DNA of 64,000 nucleotides. It comes from Cenococcum geophilum 1.58. Its lineage: Eukaryota; Ascomycota; Dothideomycetes; Gloniales; Gloniaceae. Position numbers and translations under genes: made by a program. Where the stretch lies: NCBI GenBank assembly GCA_001692895.1, contig KV748191.1:1-64000 (forward strand), read 5' to 3'. Under the pieces are notes generated by a model. It searched no databases and was not told where the DNA came from. It saw only the letters and a list, made by a program, of their open reading frames with translations. This document shows, one piece after another, positions 21,200-35,574 of the stretch (positions are counted from its first letter, which is position 1; each line of letters starts with the position of its first letter).

Positions 21200-21790
21200 G
21201 ATCCTATTAGGAAGTTTAAGGATATCAACTAAAGAGTATAAAGATACCTTTAGAAATAGAAGGAGTAATAAAAGTATGCAAAGTAGAGCCTATAAGATGC
21301 TTAAAAGTAGTAGAGACTTTAGTATAATTATAAGCACTAAAATAAGCAATTCGGAGTAAGTAATAAGGTTCTATTATATTTAATAAATATTAAGATCCGT
21401 TAACTATTAAAGAAGCTTAATATAAGATACCTAGGTCCCTTTTAAGTTAAGAAATAAATTAGTAAGCTAGCCTACTATCTCTAGCTACCCCTATTTATAG
21501 CCTATATATATCTAGCGTTTTATATAAACCTACTAGAGCTATAGTATAGACTACCGCTAGAAAAGAACTTCTATTTAGGCCTAATTTAACACCTTAAGGT
21601 AGTAGGCAAATGGTATAAGGTTAAAGCTATACTATGCTATAAGTCTGTTAAGAATAAGCTTTAATATAAAGTTAAATAGCTAGGCTAGCCTACTAAGGAC
21701 TCTATATAGGAACTAGAGGATTACCTTAATTATTATAAAGATATTCTAAAAGAATATTAGGACTAAGGTCTATAATCTACAAATTATAAA
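21200..21790 (+). mobile_element. Orphan C-terminal end of a Gypsy (chromovirus) polyprotein, fossil
   Basis: About 21,410-21,590 reads like the integrase C-terminal block of chromoviruses (a Y-L-G-P-F start, then L-A-Y-Y-L). It is followed at about 21,600-21,770 by a chromodomain (W-Y-K-V-K-A-I-L start). The reverse transcriptase and integrase core that should precede it are not upstream, so this is a truncated piece, separate from the plus-strand Gypsy at 24,600. It is heavily decayed. Confidence 0.55.
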
Positions 21791-24599
21791 AAGCGCTCTA
21801 ATACTATAGTGTTATTGCAATCTATAAAGAAAGCTTATAGTAGCCTATAAAAGGCTCTAAAGAGTAAATAGGTTAAATTGGATATAGTATAAATAGGCTC
21901 CAAAAACTATAGGGATAGGGCTACGGCCTAACGTAGAATAGGTCCTTAGCCTTTTTATATATATAGGATAGAGTTAATAGGGCATTTTGCTAGAATTATA
22001 TTCCTATTTGTTTATTTATATTAGGAACATTATTCCTAGGGCTCTTAAGCCCTTCCTAAGCACCTAATTAAGGTCCTTAATTACTACTATATATAAGAAT
22101 AAATTTTAAATACCTAATCTAAAAAGCTGCTATGCCTTATCCTTAGGAGTAAGATTAGTATCTATTAGGCTACTAAGTAATAGCTAATAAGAATAGGATT
22201 TAGACCCCTTAGTAGGGGTATAAGTAGGTATTAAAATAGCAGTAGGATAATAAGGTATAACTAGGGCAGAGATTCTTAAACGCTTAATACTAATATTAGG
22301 TCTAAACTAATACTAATAAAGCTTTTGCGGCGTAAGCTTATAGTTAATAAAGATACGCTTAAACCTAGAATAAATAGAGATATTAGCTAACTAGTATAGT
22401 CTAAAACTACTAAGACCTTACTATAGTAACTGATAGTTACCTATCCACTAGGTACCTAAAGGGTAACCTATTTAATAACGTATATATATAAACTCCTTTC
22501 TATAGTAGATAGCAACCTTCTTCTTATTACCCCTATTCCTTTCCCTATCCTTAGTATACTAACCTTACTCTTATATTAAGTATTATTAGCTAGCTTACTA
22601 GAAATTATAGGCAGTGTAGATAGCTATAGTATAGTCTTAAATTTAACTAAGTTATTTAGTATTTACGCTAAAATAAGAGAGAGCCTAGGTAATATAATAG
22701 TTAAGAATATTAAAGAAACGTCGCTACTTAGGCCCAGGCTATTAAAGCTTAAAGTTAGTAATAGAAATTTATTAAGAATAGAAAAGCTTACCCTAACGCA
22801 ACTACCGCTCTTAGTATATATGTATTAATTATAAGGACTAAAGGTGTTAGACCTTATATAATAAGTCTTATTATAAGCCTTTAGAATCCTTTTATTAGAT
22901 TTCTAATCTTTTAAAGATATATAGGTAAAATTATTTAGGTAGAACTAGTACTAGTTGCGGGTTAGTGGGGGTTAGGTTTTTATATATATAATAGTAAGGC
23001 TAAAATATACTAAGAAATTTACTTATAAAAGTAGTTAGTAAGAGAATAAAGAGGTATATTAAATTATTAATAGAAAAGAGGAAAATCTTAATAATATATT
23101 AAAGATATGTCTAAAATTAGATAAAGGTTAATAATGGAAAGTAAGGTGTTAAGGAAAAGAATTAAGCTTAATATATAAGGTATCTTTATACTTTACCTTC
23201 TAATACCCTTTTAGTAAATAGCCGTAACCTTACCAATATAACTCCGTTATAATAGCGCTATTTAAAAGAAAGGAAAAACGCGTATAAGCTATTTAGCTAT
23301 TACTTTCTTATAAAAACTAATAACGTAGCTAGGGGAAGGCAACTAAGACGTTAATTAAAGACGTATATAGGTTAAATTATACCTAAATAATAACGTTATA
23401 GACGTTCTTAATAATTTTACAATAACTATAGGTGCTATTATAAAGTGTTACGGGACTGCCCGCGATACGTGCCACGCTAAACGTATAACTTTCCTTTCCT
23501 TATTTAATATCGCTTAGTAGATAGTTTATCCGCCCCAATTACCCCTATATAGCTTTAGCCGCAGTTACATTCCTATCAAGCTCTTTAGAAATCCTCTTAA
23601 GTCTCTACAATAGCCGTATATAGCTATTAATTCTTTAAATCTAATACCTGTTTATCTAGCGTTTGTATATTATACTTCGTTATTATAATATTTACTAGAT
23701 AGTAGAGCTACGCTAAATATATAGTATAGGACTATTAGATTTAAAAGTATATATACTAAATCTTAGAAGATAAGTCTCCTTAATTAACTAATTAATACCT
23801 TAACTGTATCTAATAGCCTAGGGGCAAATATGGGAATAATGTGTTAGTAATATAGAGGATTATATAAAACGATTATAGATTATATCTTAACAGTTAAAGA
23901 TAACGGCAAGCTATATACTAAATAGTTCTATAAAACCATATTAGGAATACTAAATTACCTATAATACTTATAATTAATTATAGACTAGTACAAAGGCTTA
24001 AATATAAAGTTATATAAAAATCCTTAAGTTAGCCTAGGTAGTTACTAATAGGTTTCTAGTAATCCTTATATCTTTTCTCTAGTTACGTTTTTCCCTTATT
24101 AAGGTTTTTTAGAAGTTTAAAGTAGGGGTTAGATAGATAGATAATATATAGTAGTATACTAATATTTCTCTAATATCTCTCCAAACCCCTTCTAGGATAA
24201 GCCCTTATAATCTCCCTACTATAAAGTAATAGCAATTAGGGGCTAATTATAAAAAGGGAGGAGGTAATATAAGGGATATTATTGCGGCTACCCTAGGCTG
24301 CCCTTAGGATAACCCCTAGATACTAACCGCCTAGCCTAATACCTAGAACTAAGCTATATGCCGTATATATATACTATAGCTCACGTTATAGTAAGGACTG
24401 GCTATAGAACTATTAAGACCTAGATAATAGAAACTGCGCCACTATAACGCCTAACCTTATACCTATCTCCCCCGCATACTATATAAGGCCGCCGCCTTAT
24501 TTTTACCCCCCTGGGCTAACTAAGCTATGCTAGCCTAGCTATAGCACTAGAGAACTAGATACGCCCTAACCTAGATAATATTAAATACAATTATACCGT
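21791..24599. other. Unresolved RIP-degraded repeat DNA between Gypsy pieces
   Basis: Very AT-rich transposon-derived sequence. A candidate LTR-like start (TGTTACGGGACTGCCCGCG) lies at 23,443, and a purine-rich tract (AGGGAGGAGG) at about 24,256. I could not pair the former with a second copy. No host gene is visible. Confidence 0.4.
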
Positions 24600-27500
24600 T
24601 AATTTTACTCGGTTCTGTAAATAAAAAGACATAATGGTAATAAGGATCTATATAGCAGAGCTAGTAGAACTAGTTAAATAAGAAGAGCACCGATAGCTAC
24701 TTAAGAAGCTGCCTATAGGCCTAATAGAAGTACTAAACCTATTAAAAAGGTCTTTCCGCTAGCTAGTAAAAGGCGATTATATAATAGAGGAAGCCTATAA
24801 AGTACTACCCCCCTATTCCTATAACTTTCTTAAAATAAATCTAAAAACTAAGCCTAAGCTTTTACGCTAGAAGATAGTTAATACTAATATTAAAAAATTC
24901 CTCAAAGGTAAACTAGGATTAACCCGTAAAAATATTCTATAACGCCTACTAAAGGAGTTTTATAAATATATTAAGCACTTCTTCCCTAAGAACGTAGATA
25001 AGCTGCCCCCTTACTAACTATAGAACCATAAAATTAAGATTATCCCTAGAAACTAGGCCCCGTACTATAAAAATAGACTACTCTTACCTACTAAACTTAG
25101 GTATATAAAGAAGTGGATTAATAAGATACTAAATAAGGGTTTTATCCGCGAATTAACCTTACTAGCTACTATACTATTCCTCCTTACTACTAAGCCTAGC
25201 GGCGGTATATAAATCTACTATAACTACTAAGGCCTAAATATAGTTACTATTAAGAATTGGTACCTACTGCCACTAATCTATAAGATACTTAACGCTCTTT
25301 ATAGTGCTAAGTACTTTACTAAACTTAATATAATTACTATGTTTAACCGGATCCGGATTATAAAGGGCTATAAGTAGCTTATAGCATTTATTACCCGGTT
25401 TAGACTCTATAAGATACTAATTATACTATTTAGCCTCTATAACGCACCCGCTATATTCTAAAACTATATTAACTATATTTTATATAACGCCCTTAATAAC
25501 TACTATACTGCCTACCTTAACAACGTCCTTATTTTTTTTAAATATATACTAAGTACACTAAGTATATAAATAAAGTTATCGAAAGACTTAGTAATACTAG
25601 ACTTTAGATTAATATTAATAAGTTTAAGTTCTACTCTACTAAAACAAAATACCTTGGCTTAATTATTTTAACTAATAGCATAACTATAGACCCTAAGAAG
25701 GTATAGGCCTTATAGGAATAGAAGGACCTAATATTAATTAAAGAACTATAATAATTTCTTAGCTTCGTGAACTTCTACTAATAATTTATCTAAGGCTACT
25801 CTNCCGTCGCTATACCTATAATAAAACTNCTAAANAAGGATATTAGATNGCNATNGNGACTAAANTAAGCTAAATTATTTAAGGCCCTTAAGGGAGCCTT
25901 TACCTTAGTACTAGTACTAGCATACTATAACTATACAAAGAAAATAGTAGTAGAGATAGATGTATTAAATTAGGCTTCTAGCGAAGTTCTTTCCTTATAT
26001 AATAATAACGGTAAATTAAAACTAGTTGTATTCTTTTTTATAAAGCACTTTACACTAGAGTATAACTATAAAATCTATAATAAAGAACTCTTAGCTATTA
26101 TTAAGGCTTTAAAGAAATAGCGTCCTAAGCTATAAGGGACTAAGGAGCTGTTTAAAATTATTACTGACTATAAAAACCTATAGATGTTTATAACTACTAA
26201 GTAGCTAAATTAGCGCTAAGTCTAGTAGGTAGAGTTCCTTTTATAGTTTAACTTTATAATTATATATAGACCTAGCAGTAAAGCTACGCTCCCTAATACC
26301 TTAAGCTAACTACTAGGAATAAGGCCTAAGGACGCTAAGAATAAACGCCTCTACTACTAAGCCTAAGTTATTATACTGCCCTAGAAAGTTAACCCTATAA
26401 TTCTAGAAGAATTACTATATAAGTCTTATAACTTTAATAACATAAAGTTTATAGCCGCTCTAGACCCTAAAATAGCTAAAAAGTTACTAAATAAGTTAAT
26501 CTAGTTAGGATACTAGGAGAATAAACTTACAAAAAATATAGTGACGGCCCTACGTAATTAGAAAGCTCCCTATTAGCTAAAGAAGATTAGGAAATTACTC
26601 CGTTATAATAAGTTAGAATATAGTATTATTAACAGATAGATCTACTTCCGTTAATATCTCTTTATCCTTAATACCCTAAACCTCTACCTAAAAGTTATCT
26701 ATCGCTCTTAGAGTAGTGGCCCCGCTAATTACCCTATCTAGGTTAAAACTCTTAACCCCTTAAATTAAATATACTAGTAGCTAGAAATCTCCTAATTTAA
26801 CTACCTTTATTAAAAACTATGCCCTATACTTTTATACTAAGACCCCTTATTCTACCCCGCCCAGTTTCCTAAAGCTATTAAAACTACTCGCTTGCCTATA
26901 GACTAATATTTAATTAACTATATTATAACGCTGCTGGTATACTAACACTATAGTAAGGTATATAAATATATCCTTGTTATTATAGATCGCCTAACTAAAA
27001 TAAAATACCTTATTTTAGTAATAGGACTCTTAATAAAGGAGCTAGTTAATGGTTTTATTAATAACGTATATAAGCTCTATAGTGTACTAAGCATAATTAT
27101 CTCTAATTATAGTATATAATTTATTAGCGACTTTTAGCAACAACTAAGTAAACGCCTTAAAATAACCTTAAGACTAAGCTTAGCCTAGTACCTAGAAATA
27201 GACAGCTAAACTAAAATTATTAATGCTGCCGTAAATAAGTACCTTTATACTTTTGTTAGCTTTATATAGGATAACTAGGTTAACTACCTACCGCTTACTA
27301 AGTTTATTATAAACAACTAAGTTAATAAGAGTATAGGCATCTCCCTATTTTTTGTAAACTATGGCTTTAACCCTTACCTTAGAATTAAGCCCGCTGGCCC
27401 CTACCTACTAATACTATTAGTATAAGTAAAGAAGGAGTTCTTTTGCGTAAACTCTATAGCTAACCGCTTTAAGCGGATATTAATATAGCTTAAGACCCTA

Positions 27501-28545
27501 GCCCGGATTTTATAGTAACGCTATAAAGATAATACTAATACCTATAGGGATAAGAGCGTATTATTCTATAAAGGTAATATAGTTATAGTTAGCTTAGAAA
27601 ATATAAAGATAAATAAACCTAAGAAGAAATAGGACAATAAATGGGACGGCTTATACCCCGTACTTGTAGTATACTAAGGGGTAGTTATAGTAAATCTCCT
27701 AGACTATATTTAAGGTCCGCCTCTAAGCTACTAAAGAGATCCCTAGCTAAGCAAATATTAATACTCTAGAGCGCCGTAATATATAAGGACAAGTAGTAGA
27801 AAGAGATAATAATGGTAATATAGAAGATAAATAAGAGCCCAAGAAAATCCTTAATATATATAATACGAAGACCCCTAAGGCCTAACTTATAAGATTAAAT
27901 GGAAATATTATAAGGACATAACCTAGCAGCTAAAGGAAGACCTAAAGGGCTGTAAATAAGCTGTATAGCGCTTTTATAAGCAACACCCTAAAAAGCTAGG
28001 ACCCCTAGACTAGGCATAAGATAAGGAAAAGTTATACTAAGGTTATGGCCGAATACCGTATTAAAATTTATAGTAGTTAAGATATTATAGAACTTTAACT
28101 AGCGGTTAAAGTTATTTAATTAGCTAGACTCTTACTAAGAAATACTACGCGGATTAATTTAGGTAGCGGTGTAGAGTTTTATTAACTTTACTTACTAAAC
28201 TAACTAATTAGGATTTTCTATGCCTAGTATAGAAAATTACTATTAGCTTAGTTAAGGGCGGTAAGCGGAACTAATATCTTTATGGTAAAAAACAGATAAC
28301 CCTATACACTGCCTATCTTAAAGTTATCTATTTAGTTTAAGGACTAAACTATTTAGGGAAGAGAAGTACTATTACGGCACTAACCTAACGCATACTGTTT
28401 TATACTGTTTTATACTATTTCCTATTATTAGCTGGCCCACCTTTAGTGCCTTAGCGGCCGGCCCCACTATTTATATATAATACCCCCTTTCTACCTTCTT
28501 CTCCTCTTTATACTATAACGTAGTTATTTAGTCTACTTTATTACA
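24600..28545 (+). mobile_element. Ty3/Gypsy retrotransposon (chromovirus type), fossil, plus strand
   Basis: The order of parts is typical: gag-like text about 24,600-24,960, reverse transcriptase about 25,050-25,560, RNase H about 25,900-26,200, integrase about 26,640-27,500, chromodomain about 27,840-27,990. A probable 3' LTR starts at 28,370 after a purine tract (GGGAAGAGAAG) and ends near 28,545. I could not identify the 5' LTR, so the left edge is approximate. It is broken throughout by many RIP-type changes. Eight undetermined bases lie at 25,803-25,865. Confidence 0.7.
25803..25865. other. Eight undetermined bases (N)
   Basis: N occurs at 25,803, 25,829, 25,835, 25,849, 25,852, 25,855, 25,857 and 25,865. 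They lie inside the Gypsy pol region and probably reflect collapsed or poorly resolved repeat copies in the assembly. Confidence 0.95.
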
Positions 28546-28805
28546 GCACTATAATATATACTATAAATAATAAGCTCTATTATATAATAAGCGACTAGCT
28601 TTTTTAGGAAGAAGGAATTAAATAAAATCCCGTCTACTAATAGATCCGCTATTAGGGTTATATTCTTAACCTTACTATATAGGCTTTCCTCTTTAAAAAC
28701 TTAATTAGTCTTAATAATATTAAGTTATATAAAGAAGATAAGGTAAAAAAAAAGAGTTAGATCTAAAAGAGGAGAAAGAGAAAAGTAATATATTTTAGAA
28801 ACTTA
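28546..28805. other. AT-rich spacer between two Gypsy fossils
   Basis: No coding frame or element end is recognisable. It is the left flank of the insertion site of the nested Gypsy elements. Confidence 0.4.
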
Positions 28806-28810
28806 GCGTA

Positions 28811-29178
28811 TATTATAGGACACCTCTATAACACCTTATATACGCCTACCTATTTCCACTAACCACAAGACTGCAATTTGCCGCGACCTATAGCAACCTA
28901 ACGGCAATCTACTATATTCCGCCAAGTTCTACTAAATTCTGCTATATTCTGCTAAGTTTTACTAAATCCTACTAAGTTCTGCTAGGACTACAATCTAAAT
29001 CCTATTTTGCTCTATATATATATTAACTAAGCAACTAAGTTAATAATATATACACTTTCTTCCCATTTTCCTACCTTTTTTTTATATAATGTCTTAATCT
29101 TATTACATAGTTTATATATATAGCTTAATAATATCTACTTTACTATATATTATTATCGCTTATACTTACTCCGTAATA
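28811..29178 (+). repeat. 5' LTR of Gypsy A
   Basis: It matches 46,550-46,889 over its whole length, with shared words ACCTTATATACGCCTACCTA, GCTTAATAATATCTACTTTA and CTTATACTTACTCCGTAATA. Confidence 0.85.
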
Positions 29179-31288
29179 CTATATTACGTTAAACCTACCT
29201 TATGCCGCCTTATTTAGCATATAGAATAACCTAAAAGCCCCTATATCTATAAAGGACCTATATACTATATTCTCTAAATAAATAAAGAACCTGTAATAGG
29301 CCTTTATAAATACCCTTACCCGTTAAGAAGCCCGATATTATAAGTTAATTAAATCTCTAAAAAAGGAAATTAAAGAGATCCGCTGAAACCCACTATCTAC
29401 TACACCGCTACCCCTACCTATCCTTACTGGTATTAACCTATAAATATTAGGTGGAGAAAACGCGTCTAAAACTAGCTCCTTAATCCCAAATTTGCTAATT
29501 AGTGCCCTTATAAAAATGCTAACCAAATATCTTCCTAATCCTCCCGCCTATTTAGGTAAAAGGAGTAAACTACGCTCCTTCCTTAACTAACTCAAAAATA
29601 AGCTAAACGGCAATATTAATCGTTACCCCACCCCTAACAGCCAGCTATATTACGCTGTAAGCCGCCTAATAAGAGACGCCGCAGAAACTATATACCTGTT
29701 TTAACCAAACACTATAAAAGAGCTAGTTGCTATACTAGAAGCCTCTTATAGCGACCCTAACTAAATCGCTACTATATAAAGGAAACTAAATAGGATGGCA
29801 TAAGGCTCTAAAAGCTTTCCATCTTACTTCGCTAAATTCTACCGCTACGCTAAAGAAACTAGATAGAATAAATCTGCTTTAATTAACCGCCTAATGGAAT
29901 CCTTAACCCCTAAATTAAAAGTATCCCTTATAGGAGTTATATTGCCAGAGACTATTACTACCTACGCTAATATTATTAATGGCTTATATAACGGTATACT
30001 ACGCCTTACCCTAAAACATATACTTTAATACTTCGCCCCTTAGCCGCCTAGGACCTATAAGGACCTAGATGCTATAGATATTAACGCTAGAACCCTCTTT
30101 TATGCCCTAAAAGGATCTACTAAACGTAAATAATGTATTAAACACGGCCTTTATTTTAAGTGCGGAAGCGACGCTTATATCTTAAGTTACTGCTCTATCC
30201 TACTACCCTAAATATATATATGAATAACTAGTATAAGTAGTATTCCGTTATCCTAAATGTATAAATAGATAACTAGTATAAGTAACCGATTGCCTTAACT
30301 AAGCCCTATTTACTGACCCCAATTATTATCTAGTTCTAACTTGTTTAATAAACACTACTTATAAGGACAAAGCTACAACCGATATACTATAAGAACTCCG
30401 CCCTAATCGCCTCTAAAAGAAAGGTTTTAGAGCTAGGTTGCTCTGCGGGACGGCTCTGCCTTAGGATCTCGTTAAATACTTTAGATATTACAAACTCTAA
30501 CTCTTAGGATTATAGCATAACTATTGCCTTTAGCAGAATAATTAATAGGTTAATACTTAAGTCTTAATTAATACAGGAGCTAGTAGTATAGGATTTATTA
30601 ATAAGATTTCTGTATAAGATAATAGTTTTACCCTAACCCCCCTTAACTGGCATATTAATATATTTGGATTTAATAGCAAACGCACCGTCTTAGGATATAT
30701 TACCTATATAGTATTTCTAAGACTCCAATACCTAAACCATAAAGAATTAATTGGACTTTTCGTTACTACTCTAGGTTACTTAGTAATCCTTAAATAACCC
30801 TAGATAAAGCTATATAAGGTAACTATTAATTAGGATAACCTTAAACTTCTATTTACCGCCTTTTGCTATAAGTAGAAGTGCCTTATAACTTACTGCCTTA
30901 ACCCTAAACTAAAATCTAGGAAATTTACTAAAATCCATTAGCCTAAGATTTCTACTAATATCTACCCTATATCTAAAGAATCTACCAGATTCCACTAACC
31001 TAAGAAATCTACTTAATTCCACCGATATAAGACTTCCACTAATATCCATTAAGGATTTAAAAATTCCACTAAACCTTACAAACCGATTCTAACTACTGCA
31101 CCGCCCTAAGCCAAGCAGAAGCTTAAGCTTAATATATAAAAATACTAGAAGGACTAGTATTCTACTATAAAAAGGTTTCTTAAAGAGCCTAAACCTAAAT
31201 AAGAAACCATAGACAATCTAAGTAAGCTTAGCACCCTAGATATCCACATAATTAGAGCTACTCCGCTAGTATAACTTGCTAAGAAACC

Positions 31289-31553
31289 TGTAATGGCTCG
31301 CATAAATACCTCTAAACCGAAGCTTGTGGAATGCTATCTTATAAAGATACTAAGCTAAGAAGAAGGAAAGGGGGTTGCTAGGGCTGGTGTAAATAAATAA
31401 GTAGCGCGAGCCGCTAAGGCGCTAGTAGTAGGCGAGCTAATAGTAGAAAATAGTACTAGATAGTACGCGATAATATAAGATAGTATAATAGGTGGCAGAA
31501 TTTAGCAGAACTTAGGCAGAATTTAGCAGGTGACGCGCTCTAGCGCCGTTACA
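31289..31553 (-). repeat. 3' LTR of Gypsy B
   Basis: It pairs with 43,195-43,459, same length, with differences almost all transitions. Confidence 0.85.
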
Positions 31554-34500
31554 TCACCCCCTACCCCCCCTCCTAAAAAAGCCTGCCCTTAGGCGTTATC
31601 TAAACTCCCTATTGTTATCTAAATTGTTATAGTTATCTAACCCTTCTTCCCAGCATTTAATCCAGTTATTTAATTTACGTAGTAGTCTAGGGAGATTAGG
31701 GTAGGCTATATAAAAGTACTGTAGCTTATAGGGAGAGTACTTAAAATTAGATGCGGGGTACCATTCTAGGTCTTCGTTGTGGCCTACCTAGCTTATATGG
31801 TATTTTAAGATATTACGGTCCTTTTTAACTGCTAGGATTTCTTTAACTTCCTATTCCTTGTCTTTTGCAATCTAGATTAGTAGTAGGGGGTTATTATACT
31901 ACCTAGGCAGTAGATTATTTATAGCCTTTTATAGTTAGTCCGGGGAGAAAACGGGGTAAACCCTTATTAACTCTGGTAGCTTAACCTTAAAAGAGCGTTT
32001 TACCCTTTAAAGAATCTTATATAGGCTAGCTATTTGGTAATCTAGCTTGCGGCTTAGCCTCTGGGTTTTCCGGTTCTTTATTAACACCTATACCTTATCT
32101 CCTACTTAGAAGTCTACCTTATAACAATATCGGTTTATATTAGACTCCTTCTCTTATACCATTTTTATAATTATTTAAGCAGTCTTTTAGGCTCTATATA
32201 TTCTCTTAGTAAATGCCCGGGCCTTTTTATAGCTAAGGTATTCGCGGGCCGTAGTGGGTTTGGTAGGCCTATCCCAATTAAAGGACGTTTATGGTGTATA
32301 CCCGTAGAGTAGTTTAAATAGCGATATCCCTATACTATTATAGGGGAGTATAAGCTGCGCATAGTCTATTATAGGTAGTAGTTCCAACTAGTTATCCTAA
32401 TAGTAATCTATAAAGGGACGTAGTTGCTAGTTAAGGTACTAGTTTATAATCTTAGTTTAGCCATTAGTTTAAGGGTAAATTATAGTAGAGATCTTAATCT
32501 TAATCCCGAGGATATGGTAGAATTTATTTTAGAAATCTAATATAAACTAGGAACTATAGTTAAAGATAATTAATTTAGGGGCGCCGTAGAATTAATAGAT
32601 ATTATTAATATAAAGGCGGGCTATATTCTTTGCCGTTATAGTTTTAAAATAAGGGAGGGAGACGGATTGCTTATAGTTGGTTAATTATAATAAAGGCCGC
32701 ATTATGGCTATGGGTGTCCGTTAGAAACGACTTACAGTTTATTATAATATATTACTAAGGACGTTCTAGAACTAGCAGCAGTTATAGCTACTTAGGAGTT
32801 TAATCCCTAAGGGTATCCACATATCTATAGGCGTGGTAGTTTTTAATAAATCGATCTATATCTAATAAAAGTCCTCGCTAGTAGTAATGGGGTATTAGTA
32901 GTTAGTAGGTCTTATCTTAACTAGGGTATACTAGAGACTTAATAGTAGGCTTTACGGATTAGCTCTATCCATAGGTTGTTAATATTTAAAACTATAAGCC
33001 GTTTTTAGTATAGAAATAGTCCTTCTTCTATTTCTAAATTAGGGTTGCCCTTTATAGCTTAGTTGCGGAGGGCCTTTAAGGAGTTAGCTATACGGTTTAC
33101 AGTTAGGATATAATTAATTAGCCCTATTAGTTTGTCTAAGACTTCTTCTATAGGTGCTAAATTATTCTACTCGGAGCTTAGCTCCTTAAAGATCCGTAGG
33201 TTAAGCTATTTAGGGTAGAGGAGGGCGCGTGTCCGGTATTAGGCTTTTAGCTTATTCTAGGGTCCTACGTCTTATTCCCTTTAGGTTAATATATTAGCCT
33301 TAGAGTTTTGCTTATTAGAATAATATATAATCGTAAAGAAGAATTAGAAGAGTATTTTAGCCTAGTAAGCTACTTTATAGTTATAAAGTACTCTAAGGCT
33401 TTATAATCTATATATCTCTTAATCTAGGAGTTTATACCTTTAAGCTTTATATAATATTAAGATAGCGATTAGATAATAGCTAGTATTTCTTTATTATATA
33501 CCTTATAGTTATATTTAGCCAGATCTATTATTTTTAAGAAGAAGGTAATAGGGTACTATTCGCCGTTTAGATATTACTGTAATAGGTTTCCCGCTATAAC
33601 TCTATTAGAAGCGTCCATTTCTAGCATTAACTTAAGGTCTAGGTTATAGTAATAAAGGATTAAAGAGGAGATAAGCCGATTATTTAACTCTCCAAAGGAT
33701 TCTATATAGTTATTATTAAAGATAAAAGGCGTGTCTTTCCGGGTAAGTTGTATAAGAGGCCTTACCATAACTCTATAGTTATAAATAAACTAGTAATAGA
33801 AATTATAAAACCTAAGGAAGGACTAGATCCCCTTTACTATATAAGGGGGCTTCTAGTTACAGATTACCTTTACCTTCTTAGGGTTAACCTTAATTCCTTT
33901 TATAGTTATAATAAACCTAAGGTACTTTATACGTTTTACCCTAAACTTATATTTCTTAATATTAACTTATAAGCCTGCGTTTTGTAGTCTCTCTAGAACC
34001 TTCTTAATATAAACTTAATATTTAAGTTTGTTATCTAAGTATATAAGAATATTATCTAAGTATACCGTGCAGAATTCGTCTAGGTAATTAAAAAGAACAT
34101 TATTTATATACCTTTAGTACGTAGCTAGTCCGTTTATTAGTTTAAAAGGAAGAACTTTATATTTATAGAAACTATAATAGGTACGGAATGTTGTTAAATT
34201 TTTAGATACGGGGTTTATCCTAATTTAGTGGAAAGCTTAACGGATATTAAGTTTAGTAAAGATTTTTGCCCGGCTTAGATATATAAGGGTCTTATTAATT
34301 AAAGGAATAGAATACTAATCCTTTTAAGTAATAGTATTTAGCTTCCGATAGTTAATGCAAAAGTAAAGGCCTTTATTAGGCTTTTTATAAATAGGATAGG
34401 AGAAGTAAAAGGGGCTTAACTTGGCTTAATAAACCCTTTATATAGATTATTAATTAAGTACTACTTTATTGCTTTTAGCTTATCTATTAATTATTAGTAA

Positions 34501-35364
34501 AGGGGGCTATAACCTAGTAAGTTATTGGCTTCTAATTAAATCTTATAATTATATATCTAGTAAGGGGGTAACTTATCTAAAGCCGCCCTTAAAAATACAT
34601 CCTTATAATTTATATAAATAGTAAAAAGGAGGCGTTTAACTAGTTCCTTATCGGTTTCCTTAGCTGGCTCTTCCTCCCTATTATTAATAATTGGTTAATT
34701 TTATATAGGCTTGTTATAAAGACCTTATTATCCTTTTAGTATATATTAAAGTGGAACGCTATAGCATTAATTGCGGCGATATCTATAGCGGGGGGGTTAT
34801 ATAACAATAGAGGCGTATATAACTTTAGGGACTTCTAGGGTACTAGCGTTATTATTACTTCTTTTAGCTCCTATTGTATCTTTTAAAAGTTATCCCTTAT
34901 ATTCTATTAATACGTTCTTTTCTATACCGGTTAGATCTATGCGATTTAAATATTATCTATATTACTATCTATCCCGCTTTTATATATAAAGTCTTCTTTA
35001 AATATAGCGCCTTAGGAGAGTATCTTTATTAGTATAAAGTTCTTTCTAGCTTTACGGCGGGCGTCTTTTTAAGTAAAGGCTAGGTTACGGGCCTGGATAT
35101 TCTACTAGTAGGTAGGGTTAGCCCTTACGGCTAGTGTTTTACGGTTAGTTTAGATTTCCCTAATAAAAGAGGGTAACTTTAGTCTATCCTCCGGCTAGAT
35201 AAACTGTCTTTATTATATATTTAGCCAAATATTAAAATAGGACATCTATTTTTATCTAAGGATTATATTATAGGACCCTAGGTCTAGGATATAAAAAGGG
35301 ATACTATATTAGCATTATCTGTTAAGAGCGATATATAACTTTAAAATATAGGTAACCGGCTAAC

Positions 35365-35574
35365 TGTCACGGCTTATATAAATGCCTCTAAACCAAAGCT
35401 TGTAGAATGCTATATTACAAAGATACTAAGCTAAAGAGAAGGAAAAGGGGTCGCTAGGACCGATGTAAATAAATATATAGGGTGAGCTGCTAAGGCGCTA
35501 GCTTTAGGCGGGCTAATTATAGGTTGGCAGAATATAGCAGAATTTAGCAGGTAACGTGCGATAGCGCCGTTATA
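35365..35574 (-). repeat. 3' LTR of Gypsy C
   Basis: It pairs with 41,325-41,534. By eye the two differ at about 20 of 210 positions, and every difference I see is a transition. Confidence 0.88.

Noticed and set aside
33574-33972. Two short ORFs on opposite strands as independent genes
   Set aside because: They are pieces of the Gypsy B pol region or its antisense.
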